The notes: generated from the sequence alone by a model not told the origin. A stretch of DNA of 64,000 nt from Taishania sp964580465 (GCA_964580465.1 CAZOKJ010000002.1:62001-126000), one strand, 5' to 3'; positions 17,041 to 25,446 are shown, counted from the first letter of the stretch. A program made the numbers and translations.

Positions 17041-18372
17041 ATGAACGAAATGACAGATTCTTCTGCCGACCCCCTGGTCAACACTGCACTCATGACTTTT
17101 TCAAGTTATGACGTGCTTTTACTGATTGTTTTATTACTATTACTTTCGGCAGCAGCTTTGTTTGCTGGAGCTGAAGTGGCGCTGTTTTCCATTAGTAAAA
17201 ATGAATTAGAACAGCTTGAAAAAAGCCAAAGCAAACGTGCCAAAATAGCTGAAAAACTTCTTGAAAAACCGAAAGAGTTGTTAGCTACTATTTTAATAGT
17301 TAAGAATTTTTTAAATGTCCTTTTTGTTGTTATAGCGACTTATTTATTGATTAAGTATTTTGCAATACTTTCTTTTGTTGGAGTAGGGGCTTATGCAACA
17401 GTGATTGTTATTGTTACTCTTTTGATCATTTTTGTTGGGGAGTCCTATCCAAAAACGATAGCTTTTAGCAACAAAGCAGCCTATGCACGATTTATGGCCA
17501 TGCCTGTTTATTTCTTCTCTGTGTTGCCTCCTTTTTCGTGGCTAAAAATCCCTCTCTCAAAAAGCTCAAATGTGTTGGAACGCCGCGCTAAGAAAAAAGG
17601 AATAAAACTTTCCAAAGATGCGTTGGACACGGTGTTGACATTAACAGAAAGTGCTGATAAAGCCGAAAGTGATTACAATATATTACAAGGAGTTTTGAAA
17701 TTTGGAAATACGGATGTGAAACAAGTGATGTGCCCAAGAGTTGATGTTGTTGGTGTTGATGACAATAGTACTTTAGAAGAATTGATGCAAATTGTCGTAA
17801 ATGCTGGTTACTCTCGTGTACCAGTTTATAAAGAAAGTTTCGATACCGTAATTGGTGTTATTTATGTTAAGGATTTACTTCCTTTCTTGGCTTTAGGTAA
17901 CCAGTTTGATTGGCATCAGATGATGAGAGTACCAATGTTTGTTCCAGAAAATAAAAAAATTGATGAACTACTAAAAGAGTTTCAAAGTAAGAAAGTTCAC
18001 ATGGCCATCGTTATTGATGAATATGGAGGGGCTTCTGGAATTGTTACCTTAGAAGATGTGTTGGAGGAGATTGTTGGTGACATTACTGATGAATACGACG
18101 ACGAAGAATTAGAGTATCAACAATTAAATGATACAACATTCGTATTTCAAGGTCGCACAGACTTAGATGATTTTTACAAGACTCTTGCTATTGATGAGCA
18201 AAAATTTGAAGAAATGAACGATGATGCGGAAACTTTAGGAGGTTTCTTAACCCATTATTTAGGACGAATTCCAAAAGTAGGTGAAATAATAGAAATCGAA
18301 CAATTGAAGTTTATTATTGAACAAGCAGATAAAAAACGTATCAAATCGATTAAAGTGATTGTTTTAAGTTAA
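17041..18372 (+). CDS. gldE: Gliding motility-associated protein GldE (CNNM/CorC-type membrane protein)
   Basis: The 443-residue inner-membrane protein has a CNNM/DUF21 transmembrane domain (about 20-190, with LFAGAEVALFSISKNELEQLE near the N-terminus), paired CBS domains (about 210-340, VMCPRVDVVGVDDNSTLEEL and HMAIVIDEYGGASGIVTLED) and a C-terminal CorC/HlyC transporter-associated domain (about 355-440). In Flavobacterium johnsoniae GldE assists the essential lipoprotein GldD and is encoded as ssb-gldE-gldD. Here ssb is 9 bases upstream, but gldD does not follow. Without gldD the name rests on position after ssb and overall architecture. Confidence 0.85.
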   Translation: MNEMTDSSADPLVNTALMTFSSYDVLLLIVLLLLLSAAALFAGAEVALFSISKNELEQLEKSQSKRAKIAEKLLEKPKELLATILIVKNFLNVLFVVIATYLLIKYFAILSFVGVGAYATVIVIVTLLIIFVGESYPKTIAFSNKAAYARFMAMPVYFFSVLPPFSWLKIPLSKSSNVLERRAKKKGIKLSKDALDTVLTLTESADKAESDYNILQGVLKFGNTDVKQVMCPRVDVVGVDDNSTLEELMQIVVNAGYSRVPVYKESFDTVIGVIYVKDLLPFLALGNQFDWHQMMRVPMFVPENKKIDELLKEFQSKKVHMAIVIDEYGGASGIVTLEDVLEEIVGDITDEYDDEELEYQQLNDTTFVFQGRTDLDDFYKTLAIDEQKFEEMNDDAETLGGFLTHYLGRIPKVGEIIEIEQLKFIIEQADKKRIKSIKVIVLS

Positions 18373-18579
18373 AAAAACACTCAGATTTTATATTCTTCTT
18401 GCTGTAATTTGAGAGTTAGACCAAGCAAAATCGTTTGATTTTTGTGAAATTTGACTTTTTTCATTATTTTCTTTCATTCAAGAAATTAAAAAAATACCTG
18501 TTTTTATTTTATTGAAAATAAGCTACTTAAAAAATATTTTTGATTTTTTTAAAAAAAGACACTGTTTTTTGTAACCAAT

Positions 18580-18589
18580 TACCCGGGTA
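18580..18589. promoter_or_regulatory. Palindrome TACCCGGGTA upstream of a lipoprotein gene
   Basis: A GC-rich perfect 10-base palindrome inside a 255-base AT-rich gap (18373-18627), 38 bases upstream of the ATG at 18628, flanked by GTAAC and GTTAC. It could be an operator. No consensus -7 element was found for this gene, and nothing else is recognisable in the gap. Confidence 0.3.
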
Positions 18590-18627
18590 GTTACTCTAAA
18601 TGGGTATAAACTTTAAAATTTAAAAAA

Positions 18628-19290
18628 ATGAATACAAAAAACACAACTTTCTCGTTTAAAAGAATCGCAGGATTTTTTATGTTTGCTTTATTGTCAGTAG
18701 TAATTTTACAAAGCTGTAACAAAGAAGACTTCACTAAGTACAAAACAGCTAAGTACAAAGAATTCAATCAAGAGCAAAAGAAGTTATGGAGTGAGCATAT
18801 GCAATATACTTACCCAACAGTTGATGCTTTCTTCCACAATGCAGACGCTTTAGGATCAAACTTGAATAGATTGTTGGCTAACCAAAATCACATTGGTGCT
18901 TCTATTGTTCCTTACTATGGTCAAGAAGCTGGTGATAAATTAGCTGCTTTGTTAACAGAATACATCGAATTAGCGGTGCCAGTATTAACAGCTGCAAAAG
19001 ATGGTGATGAAGCAGGTTTAACAACAGCATTGAACAATTGGTATGCAAACGCTCAAGAAATTGGTGATTTCTTATCAGCTGTTAACCCTGAACATTGGAA
19101 ACAAGATGACATGCGTCACATGATGAAAATGCACATTGACCAAACTGTTGGATACTCAGTATTATTGTTGCAAGACAATTACACAGACGCATTAGTTAAA
19201 TACCAAGAAGCATTTGACCACATGCAAGATATGGCAGATCATATTTCAGAAGGTATTGCATCTCAATTCCCTAAAAATTTCAAAAAATAA
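18628..19290 (+). CDS. Conserved lipoprotein of unknown function
   Basis: The 220-residue protein has a lipobox (VILQSC, Cys about 30). The mature part is almost all helix and carries a pattern I associate with an uncharacterised bacterial family: KLWSEHMQYTYPTVDAFF, then LNRLLANQNHIGASIVPYYG (about 90-110), then LAALLTEYIELAVPVLTAAKDGD, and ANAQEIGDFLSAVNPEHW. Several His residues (HMQYT, MRHMMKMHIDQTV, FDHMQDMADHIS) sit on helices and could bind a metal; that is inference. It occupies the place where gldD would be expected after gldE but is not a GldD homologue by eye. A strong terminator follows. Confidence 0.8.
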   Translation: MNTKNTTFSFKRIAGFFMFALLSVVILQSCNKEDFTKYKTAKYKEFNQEQKKLWSEHMQYTYPTVDAFFHNADALGSNLNRLLANQNHIGASIVPYYGQEAGDKLAALLTEYIELAVPVLTAAKDGDEAGLTTALNNWYANAQEIGDFLSAVNPEHWKQDDMRHMMKMHIDQTVGYSVLLLQDNYTDALVKYQEAFDHMQDMADHISEGIASQFPKNFKK

Positions 19291-19316
19291 TTCGTTAGTT
19301 TTCCAAAGTTTAGGTT

Positions 19317-19348
19317 AAAGCCGAATCAGAAATGGTTCGGCTTTTTTT
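19317..19348. terminator. Bidirectional terminator with GAAA tetraloop
   Basis: A 12-bp stem with one wobble (19317-19328 with 19333-19344), a GAAA loop and a T-run to 19348. It ends the lipoprotein transcript. Its right arm and loop include the last codons and stop of the convergent phosphopantetheinyl transferase gene. Confidence 0.85.
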
Positions 19349-19889
19349 GCCCAATTACAAAATAAAAAGGTTGTTTACAATAATCAAAACTATACTCCTC
19401 GGACAAATAAGAAATGACAATGCTATCTTCTGAAATGCTTTTAATTACAACCTGTTCATTAAGATGTTGAACCCTTCCCTCCATTAATTTATAAAACGCT
19501 TCTTTTGCAGACCAAATCAAATGAAGATCATCTTCGCTTTGGATGAATTGTTGTTCACATGATTGAATAAACTGCGAAGCTGCCTCACCTATTCGAGGAT
19601 GAGCATGCTCCACATCTATACCAATTGGATGAGGAGCAACCACGACAGCAACCAAATCATTACTGTGAGAAATACTTAAGAATTGAGTAGGATGTTGAGT
19701 TAAATAAGGTTGACCATTCTGATGATGTTCCCATAGTGGAGTTAGCCCCATGTCCGTTAGAGCCATTGCAATTGCCTCCCCTTCAAGTTTTTTTCTTTCC
19801 TCTCCCTTTGCTAATCGCGATTGATAATTCTCAATACTAAGGATACGAAGTGTGGGATATTTTTGTAAGATAATCTCCAACGTTTGCAT
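19326..19889 (-). CDS. 4'-phosphopantetheinyl transferase superfamily protein
   Basis: Transfers 4'-phosphopantetheine from CoA to a carrier-protein serine. The 187-residue protein has the Sfp-type layout: a short N-terminal part, then LSISHSNDLVAVVVAP (about 72-87), GIDVEHAHP (about 90-98, the Mg-binding Asp/Glu) and WSAKEAFYKLMEG (about 126-138). This length is shorter than Sfp (about 224). The target carrier (primary ACP or a secondary-metabolism carrier) cannot be told. The 3' end overlaps the bidirectional terminator. Confidence 0.9.
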   Translation of the reverse strand: MQTLEIILQKYPTLRILSIENYQSRLAKGEERKKLEGEAIAMALTDMGLTPLWEHHQNGQPYLTQHPTQFLSISHSNDLVAVVVAPHPIGIDVEHAHPRIGEAASQFIQSCEQQFIQSEDDLHLIWSAKEAFYKLMEGRVQHLNEQVVIKSISEDSIVISYLSEEYSFDYCKQPFYFVIGQKKPNHF

Positions 19890-19997
19890 AGGTCTAAATT
19901 AGAAAGAATTTTAAACTTTTATTTGTTAGAACAAAACTTTTTTTCTACATTTATAAGAGTGTAAACTGAAAATAACCAACCTTTAAACCTTTTTAAG

Positions 19998-21185
19998 ATG
20001 ACAGAAGCGTACCTCCACTTCATTTGGAAACTAAAACGTATTCCATTTCATTTGTTGAAAACGACTAATGGGAAACAGATTCAAATTGTGAATAATGGCA
20101 TTTATAACAGCAATGAGTCTGGGCCCGATTTTTTTAATGCACGAATCATTTACGAAGGCATTGAATGGGCAGGACAATTAGAAATGCACATAAAAAGCTC
20201 TGATTGGTACAAACACAATCATCAACATGACCCTGCATTTGACAATGTCATTGTACACGTTGTTTATGAACACGATAAAGAAGTGTTTATCAACGGTAAA
20301 TCCTTGTTAACCATTGAGCTTAAACCTTATATTGATGAAAAGCATTATCAGCAATGGGAGCAATTTGCTTATTCAATGAAGGCAATTCCTTGCGAAAATT
20401 CTTTAAAAGATTTAGATGAAATTTATCTTAAAAGCATGATGCACAGAGCAGTTGCGGATCGATTGACTAGGAAGGTTAATCAATTGCTGTATCATGCAGT
20501 TGACTTAACGGAAGATGAGTTGCTCTATTTTTTAATCGCAAGAGCCTTTGGATCTAAAGTAAATGCAATGCCTTTTGAATTTATTACGCACCAATTACCG
20601 CTGAGTTTATTAAAACGAATGAACAAATCATTGCAACGAAGCTTAGTGATTCAATCAAGTGGCTTATTTGAACAGCCCGAAACAAATTTGCTAGCTATTC
20701 CTACATCAAAACCTTTACCAAGTTCCGTTTGGAAGAGAAAAGGCTTGCGACCGCCTTCCTATCCTGAAAAACGAATCGTGCAATTTGCGGAGTTTATCAG
20801 TCGTTGCGATTTTGAGTTAATTGTTGCATATTTACATCCTAAAGAGGCGTACGAATATGTTGTACTATTATTTCAGCAAATGAAAAATGAACTAGAGCAG
20901 CTGCTGACAACTACGTTCATGGATTTGCTTTTTATCAACGCTTTTTTACCCTATTTTTGGTTAAAGGCTCAACGCACAGAAAACGATGAGCTGATGGAAC
21001 AAGTTTTACGTTTTCTAGAAGTGCTAAAACCAGAAGAAAATTATATTTTAAAAAAATGGAAAGAAATAGGAGTTAAACCTTCGAATGCTTATGAATCACA
21101 AGCGTTAATTGAAATTTACAACGAGTATTGCCATCACAAGAAATGCTTAGAATGTCAAGTAGGTGCAAAAATTTTAAGAGGATAA
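19998..21185 (+). CDS. DUF2851 family protein
   Basis: The 395-residue protein matches the DUF2851 pattern: MTEAYLHFIWKLKRIPFH at the start, then NESGPDFFNARI (about 38-49), EMHIKSSDWYKHNHQHDPAFDNVIVHVVYEHD (about 61-92). The NSGPDF/WxGxxExHxxxSDW/HxHDxxYxNVxLHVV layout is typical of this uncharacterised Bacteroidota-wide family. A C-terminal cysteine cluster (YCHHKKCLECQVG, about 376-388) is visible and could bind metal. The copy of 55 bases at the next assembly gap begins inside its last codons. Confidence 0.88.
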   Translation: MTEAYLHFIWKLKRIPFHLLKTTNGKQIQIVNNGIYNSNESGPDFFNARIIYEGIEWAGQLEMHIKSSDWYKHNHQHDPAFDNVIVHVVYEHDKEVFINGKSLLTIELKPYIDEKHYQQWEQFAYSMKAIPCENSLKDLDEIYLKSMMHRAVADRLTRKVNQLLYHAVDLTEDELLYFLIARAFGSKVNAMPFEFITHQLPLSLLKRMNKSLQRSLVIQSSGLFEQPETNLLAIPTSKPLPSSVWKRKGLRPPSYPEKRIVQFAEFISRCDFELIVAYLHPKEAYEYVVLLFQQMKNELEQLLTTTFMDLLFINAFLPYFWLKAQRTENDELMEQVLRFLEVLKPEENYILKKWKEIGVKPSNAYESQALIEIYNEYCHHKKCLECQVGAKILRG

Positions 21186-21229
21186 AGTGTTGATATGCTA
21201 TTGATGAGTGAAAATTGTTTATTTTTGCT
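21175..21229 (+). repeat. Left copy of the 55-base overlap at the first gap
   Basis: These 55 bases are identical to 21330-21384 on the other side of the N run. Exact overlap of contig ends is the simplest explanation, so this is one locus written twice. Confidence 0.9.
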
Positions 21230-21329
21230 NNNNNNNNNNNNNNNNNNNNNNNNNNNNNNNNNNNNNNNNNNNNNNNNNNNNNNNNNNNNNNNNNNNNNNN
21301 NNNNNNNNNNNNNNNNNNNNNNNNNNNNN
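21230..21329. other. 100-N assembly gap
   Basis: Exactly 100 N's, the usual placeholder for a gap of unknown size. The identical 55 bases on both sides suggest there is no missing sequence. Confidence 0.95.
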
Positions 21330-21384
21330 TAAGAGGATAAAGTGTTGATATGCTATTGATGAGTGAAAATTGTTTATTTTTGCT
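21330..21384 (+). repeat. Right copy of the 55-base overlap
   Basis: Identical to 21175-21229. In the collapsed sequence PspC would begin about 56 bases after the DUF2851 stop. Confidence 0.9.
21356..21382 (+). promoter_or_regulatory. Promoter TTG-N16-TATTTTTG of the PspC operon
   Basis: TTG at 21356-21358 and TATTTTTG at 21375-21382, 14 bases upstream of the ATG at 21397; the spacer is on the short side. It overlaps a TTG codon that could be miscalled as the start (21370). Confidence 0.55.
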
Positions 21385-21396
21385 AAAAACCTTGGC

Positions 21397-21636
21397 ATGA
21401 GCTTGATAAAAAAAATAATCTTCTTTTTTGAAATGCGTTCCTTTGGAGTGAGCGAATGGTGGGCTCGTAAATTAGGAATTCAAACTGACAAGGTTCGCTT
21501 AGGATTTATTTATGCTTCTTTTTTTACTTTTGGTTCGCCACTGATAATCTATTTAATAATGGCTTGGATTTTGGAGCATAAACACTATTTTAAGCTTCAA
21601 AAAGAAAAACCGAAGACATCTATTTGGGATTTATAA
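21397..21636 (+). CDS. PspC domain-containing protein
   Basis: A small membrane protein of 79 residues. I use the ATG at 21397 (MSLIKKIIFFFEMRSFGVSEWW) because the upstream TTG lies within the promoter. The PspC core is visible: WWARKLGIQTDKVRLGFIYASFFTFGSPLIIYLIMAWIL (about 21-59), where phage-shock PspC proteins have GVcaGla.yf.id...vRl.fv....tg..l..Yl..wi. A single membrane span is predicted. The following reductase gene starts 9 bases later, so they are co-transcribed. Confidence 0.85.
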   Translation: MSLIKKIIFFFEMRSFGVSEWWARKLGIQTDKVRLGFIYASFFTFGSPLIIYLIMAWILEHKHYFKLQKEKPKTSIWDL

Positions 21637-21645
21637 ACGGAACAA

Positions 21646-22527
21646 ATGAAAATACTTATTACAGGATCAAATGGTCTCTTGGGACAAAAGATTGTTCGAC
21701 AATTGATGCATAAAGGAGTAGAATTCTTGGCTACGTCCATGGGTGTAAACAGAGATATGGATTGCCCACAAGCATTTTATCAACCGATGGATATCACAAA
21801 TAGTCAACAGGTAAAAGGAGTTATTAATGGTTATCAACCTACCCATATTATACACACAGCAGCAATGACGAATGTAGATGCGTGTGAGCTGAATCCTGAA
21901 GAATGTCAACGTATCAATGTCATTGGTTCTGAAAATGTTTTACAGGCAGCTAAAGAAATAGGTGCCCATTTTCAATTGCTTTCGACTGATTTTGTGTTTG
22001 ATGGAGTACAAGGAAACTACTCAGAAGAAGATGAGGTTGGACCTTTAAGTGTATATGCTCAATCAAAAGTGGATGCTGAAAATCTATTATTGAAAGGAGA
22101 TTATGCTAATTATTCCATTGTGCGTACCATTATCGTATATGGAAATGGCAACAATCTATCGCGTTCAAACTTGTTTTTATGGGCAAAAGAAGCTTTGCCA
22201 AAAGGAGATGCCATGAACATCGTTGATGATCAATTCCGAGCTCCAACGTGGGCAGATGATTTAGCTTGGGGATGCATTCGAATTTGCGAATTAAACGAAA
22301 AAGGAATTTTTCACCTGTCTGGACCTGAAACATTCTCTATTTATGAAATAGTTGAAAAGATTGCTCGTTATTTCTCTTATTCGACCGATGGATTGAATAA
22401 AATCAAGAGTTCTACCCTCAATCAGCCTGCAAAAAGACCTCCAATCACGGGGTTCAACTTGTCGAAAGCTCGAACAGTATTGGGATACAACCCTAAAACC
22501 ATCGAAGAAACATTGGATTTATTCTAA
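21646..22527 (+). CDS. SDR-family sugar-nucleotide reductase (RmlD-like)
   Basis: The 293-residue extended short-chain dehydrogenase has the NAD(P)-binding GSNGLLGQKI at the N-terminus, HTAAMTNVDACE (about 70), STDFVFDG (about 108-115) and the catalytic YAQSK (Tyr about 130). These and DQFRAPTWADDLA (about 196) resemble dTDP-4-dehydrorhamnose reductase (RmlD) closely. No other rhamnose genes lie nearby, so the substrate is uncertain. It sits between pspC and an HhH gene with 3-9 base spacings. Confidence 0.85.
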   Translation: MKILITGSNGLLGQKIVRQLMHKGVEFLATSMGVNRDMDCPQAFYQPMDITNSQQVKGVINGYQPTHIIHTAAMTNVDACELNPEECQRINVIGSENVLQAAKEIGAHFQLLSTDFVFDGVQGNYSEEDEVGPLSVYAQSKVDAENLLLKGDYANYSIVRTIIVYGNGNNLSRSNLFLWAKEALPKGDAMNIVDDQFRAPTWADDLAWGCIRICELNEKGIFHLSGPETFSIYEIVEKIARYFSYSTDGLNKIKSSTLNQPAKRPPITGFNLSKARTVLGYNPKTIEETLDLF

Positions 22528-22530
22528 TCG

Positions 22531-23409
22531 ATGAAACTTAAAAACATATCTAAACGGAAAGAACGAGGTATTATCGCACTTGTTTTAATCATTGTTGTCA
22601 TTACTTTTCTTCCGCGACTACTCGATTATTGGTTTCCTTCAGAGCGTTTAGAAGTTGATTTTGAATCAGTAAATACCCTGGTTGCCGAAATTGATGCTAA
22701 AAAAACAACTAACTTAAAAGGAAAATCCTACGTTAAAAAAAAGCGGTTTAAAGCTCCTCCAAGTTCTTTCAATCCTAATGATTATACTTTAGAAGAATGG
22801 ATGAATTTAGGTTTATCAGAAAAACAAGCCAATGTGATTCTTAAATTTTCTAAGTATGGCATCAAGGATAATGAGCAGTTAAAACAAATTTTTGTTATCG
22901 ATGATGAATTATTTCAATTAATCAAAGATTCTACTTTTTATCCGGAAAAACAATATGCTAATGCAGTGCAAAACAAAGCACAGTTTAAAAACAAGGCTAA
23001 GAAAGAATTATTGAACTTAAACACTGCTACTATTGAAGAACTCGTTGAATTACCGGGAATTGGTGATTATTCAGCGAAAAAGATTGTAGAGTACCGCACC
23101 AAACTTGGAGGATTTGTTCAAGTTGATCAATTGCTGGAAATCCATAACTTCCCAACTGAAAATATAGAGAAGTTCAGGCATTTGATTGTTACTCCCGCAA
23201 ACTCTATTCAGAGGATAAATGTTAATACTTGCACCTACAAAGAATTGGTTAAGCACCCTTATGTTACAAAAAATGTTGCCAATTCAATTGTGAAAATACG
23301 TGCTAAGTATCAAAAATATAGTAATTTCGACCAACTTTTAGAGTCGGAATTGATTTCTCAAGAATTATTGAATAAGTTAAAACCTTATTTAACATTAGGA
23401 GATGAATGA
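22531..23409 (+). CDS. Helix-hairpin-helix (ComEA-like) membrane-anchored protein
   Basis: The 292-residue protein has one N-terminal transmembrane segment (IIALVLIIVVITFLPRLL, about 14-31) and several helix-hairpin-helix DNA-binding repeats: WMNLGLSEKQANVILKF (about 90), LNLNTATIEELVELPGIGDYSAKKIVEY (about 161-188, the classic ComEA motif), and INVNTCTYKELVKHPYVTKNVANSIVKIR (about 228-256). Members bind DNA during uptake or are of unknown role in Bacteroidota. Start codon 3 bases after the reductase stop. Confidence 0.9.
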   Translation: MKLKNISKRKERGIIALVLIIVVITFLPRLLDYWFPSERLEVDFESVNTLVAEIDAKKTTNLKGKSYVKKKRFKAPPSSFNPNDYTLEEWMNLGLSEKQANVILKFSKYGIKDNEQLKQIFVIDDELFQLIKDSTFYPEKQYANAVQNKAQFKNKAKKELLNLNTATIEELVELPGIGDYSAKKIVEYRTKLGGFVQVDQLLEIHNFPTENIEKFRHLIVTPANSIQRINVNTCTYKELVKHPYVTKNVANSIVKIRAKYQKYSNFDQLLESELISQELLNKLKPYLTLGDE

Positions 23410-23441
23410 GTTAAAAAATAACAATAATTAATTAAAATCAA

Positions 23442-23972
23442 ATGTCAGTTGAAGCGTCAATTAAATCAGTTGTAAGAGATATCTTAGATTTTCCAAAACC
23501 AGGAATTGTTTTCAAAGATATTACACCAATCATGTTAAATCCACAAGTTTCAGAAGAAGTGTTGGATTATTTAGTGGACAAGTACAATGATGCAGGGTTA
23601 GACGCTATTGCGGGAGTTGAAAGCAGAGGATTCTTATTTGGCTTCCCATTGGCAATGCGCCTAGGTTTGCCTTTTGTTTTGATTCGTAAAGAAGGGAAGT
23701 TGCCTTACAAAAAAATCAGTCATTCGTATGAATTGGAATATGGAACAGCAACTGTTGAAATGCACGTTGACGCGGTAAAATCGGGACAGAAAGTTTTGAT
23801 ACACGATGACCTATTGGCAACAGGCGGTTCGGCACTTGCAGCGGCTCATTTAATTCAAAAATGTGGTGCTGAAGTAGCAGGTTTTAACTTCATAATTGGC
23901 TTGGAATTTTTAGGAGGAGAAGAAAAATTATGTTCAGTTTCAAATAATATTGTTACTTTAGCGTATTATTAG
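23442..23972 (+). CDS. apt: Adenine phosphoribosyltransferase
   Basis: Salvages adenine to AMP using PRPP in the cytoplasm. The 176-residue protein shows FPKPGIVFKDITPIM near the N-terminus (about 17-31), the adenine-binding GVESRGFLFG (about 58-67), RKEGKLPYKK (about 82-91), and the PRPP loop VLIHDDLLATGGSALAA (about 116-132). The gene lies 32 bases downstream of the HhH gene and upstream of an acyl-CoA dehydrogenase. Confidence 0.97.
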   Translation: MSVEASIKSVVRDILDFPKPGIVFKDITPIMLNPQVSEEVLDYLVDKYNDAGLDAIAGVESRGFLFGFPLAMRLGLPFVLIRKEGKLPYKKISHSYELEYGTATVEMHVDAVKSGQKVLIHDDLLATGGSALAAAHLIQKCGAEVAGFNFIIGLEFLGGEEKLCSVSNNIVTLAYY

Positions 23973-24011
23973 CGAAGAAAATAACAAATACTATTAAAAT
24001 TTATTTTTAAG

Positions 24012-25151
24012 ATGGACTTTGGTTTAAACGAAAATCAACAAATGATTACGCAAATGGTGCGTGATTTTGCAGAAAAAGAAGTAAAGCCTTATTTAAACAA
24101 ATGGGATGCTGAGGAATATTTTCCAATTGAAACAATGAAGAAATTGGGAGAGCTTGGATTATTAGGTATTTACATTCCAGAAGAGTACGGAGGGAGTGGT
24201 TTCTCGTATGATGAGTACGTAACAGCTTTAATTGAGCTTGGTAAAGTATGTGGTGGCTTAGGATTGAGCGTTGCTGCACACAATTCATTGTGTACAGGTC
24301 ACATTTACTACCATGGTTCTGAAGAGCAAAAGCGTAAATACCTTCCAAAATTAGCTTCTGGAGAGTTTATTGGGGCATGGGGATTAACTGAGCCTAACAC
24401 AGGTTCTGATGCTATGCGCATGAAAACAACAGCTGTTAAAGACGGAAACGAGTGGGTAATCAATGGAGCTAAAAACTGGATTACACATGGTTTGTCTGGT
24501 GACGTTGCTGTGGTATTGGTTCGCACAGGTGAATTATTAGATAGCCGTGGTATTACTGCATTCATCATCGAAAAAGGTACTCCAGGTTTCTCTGCTGTAA
24601 AAATTAAAGACAAATTAGGAGTTCGCGCTTCTGAGACAGCAGAATTAATCTTTGATAACGTTCGCGTACCAGAAGAAAATGTAATTGGTGAAGTAGGAAT
24701 GGGCTTTATCCAAGCGATGCAAGTATTAGATGGTGGTCGTATCTCAATTGCTGCTTTAAGTTGTGGTATCGCTAGAGGTGCTTATGAAGCTTCAGTTAAA
24801 TATGCAAAAGAAAGAGAACAATTTGGAAAACCAATCGGTCAATTCCAAGCAATTGGATTCAAATTAGCTGATATGGCAACAGAAGTAGAAGCTGCTGAAT
24901 TATTAACTTTCCAAGCGGCTTACTTGAAAAATAATAAATTACCTTTAACACGCCAAGGAGCTTATGCTAAGTATTTTGCTTCTGAAGTTGCTGTAAGATG
25001 TGGTAATGAAGCAGTTCAAATCATGGGTGGTTATGGATATACAAAAGAATATCCAGCAGAGAAATTCTTACGCGATTCTAAGCTTTTAACGATTGGAGAA
25101 GGTACTTCTGAAATCCAAAAATTGGTAATTTCGAGAGATATTTTGAAATAA
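24012..25151 (+). CDS. Acyl-CoA dehydrogenase
   Basis: FAD enzyme for the first step of beta-oxidation (379 aa). Visible family blocks are GLGIYIPEEYGGSGF-like LLGIYIPEEYGGSGFSYDEY (about 50-69), GLTEPNTGSDAMRMKTTA (about 121-138), FDNVRVPEENVIG (about 214-226), YAKEREQFGKPIGQFQAIGF (about 260-279) and MGGYGYTKEYPAEKFLRD (about 338-355). The catalytic glutamate is within GEGTSEIQKLVISR near the C-terminus, as in the short-chain (butyryl-CoA) type. Chain-length preference is not settled by sequence. Confidence 0.96.
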   Translation: MDFGLNENQQMITQMVRDFAEKEVKPYLNKWDAEEYFPIETMKKLGELGLLGIYIPEEYGGSGFSYDEYVTALIELGKVCGGLGLSVAAHNSLCTGHIYYHGSEEQKRKYLPKLASGEFIGAWGLTEPNTGSDAMRMKTTAVKDGNEWVINGAKNWITHGLSGDVAVVLVRTGELLDSRGITAFIIEKGTPGFSAVKIKDKLGVRASETAELIFDNVRVPEENVIGEVGMGFIQAMQVLDGGRISIAALSCGIARGAYEASVKYAKEREQFGKPIGQFQAIGFKLADMATEVEAAELLTFQAAYLKNNKLPLTRQGAYAKYFASEVAVRCGNEAVQIMGGYGYTKEYPAEKFLRDSKLLTIGEGTSEIQKLVISRDILK

Positions 25152-25155
25152 ACGC

Positions 25156-25184
25156 TTGATTGTTAAAAAAAAAGTATATCTTTG
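25156..25184 (+). promoter_or_regulatory. rpsU promoter TTG-N18-TATCTTTG
   Basis: TTG at 25156-25158 and TATCTTTG at 25177-25184. The transcript would start near 25190, giving a leader of about 38 bases. Confidence 0.7.
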
Positions 25185-25227
25185 TCATCCGATTTTGGAT
25201 TTTTTGATAATAATAAATTTAATAAAT

Positions 25228-25419
25228 ATGTTAATAGTACCTGTAAAAGAAGGAGAAAGCATCGAAAGAGCGCTTAAAAAGTACAAGAAAAAATATGATA
25301 AAACTGGCGTTGTAAAAGAATTACGTCAACGTAGAGAGTATATCAAACCAACTGTTGTTAAACGCCAAGCGATGATTAAAGCTGTTTACAAACAAAAAAT
25401 GCAAAGTCAAGAGGCTTAA
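25228..25419 (+). CDS. rpsU: 30S ribosomal protein bS21
   Basis: The 63-residue protein MLIVPVKEGESIERALKKYK... followed by VVKELRQRREYIKP is a standard bS21. I use the ATG at 25228; any start before 25190 would lie upstream of the promoter's start point. In Bacteroidota bS21, bS18 and bS6 bury the anti-Shine-Dalgarno end of 16S rRNA, and in some Flavobacteria rpsU keeps a strong SD for autoregulation. Here the 25 bases before the ATG are only A, T and one G, with no SD. First gene of rpsU-xer-hpf. Confidence 0.96.
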   Translation: MLIVPVKEGESIERALKKYKKKYDKTGVVKELRQRREYIKPTVVKRQAMIKAVYKQKMQSQEA

Positions 25420-25446
25420 GATATAACCTTTTTTGATATATTACGT

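Noticed and set aside
21175..21384. A biological 55-base direct repeat or duplication
   Set aside because: Identical contig-end overlaps at both N gaps point to assembly artefacts.
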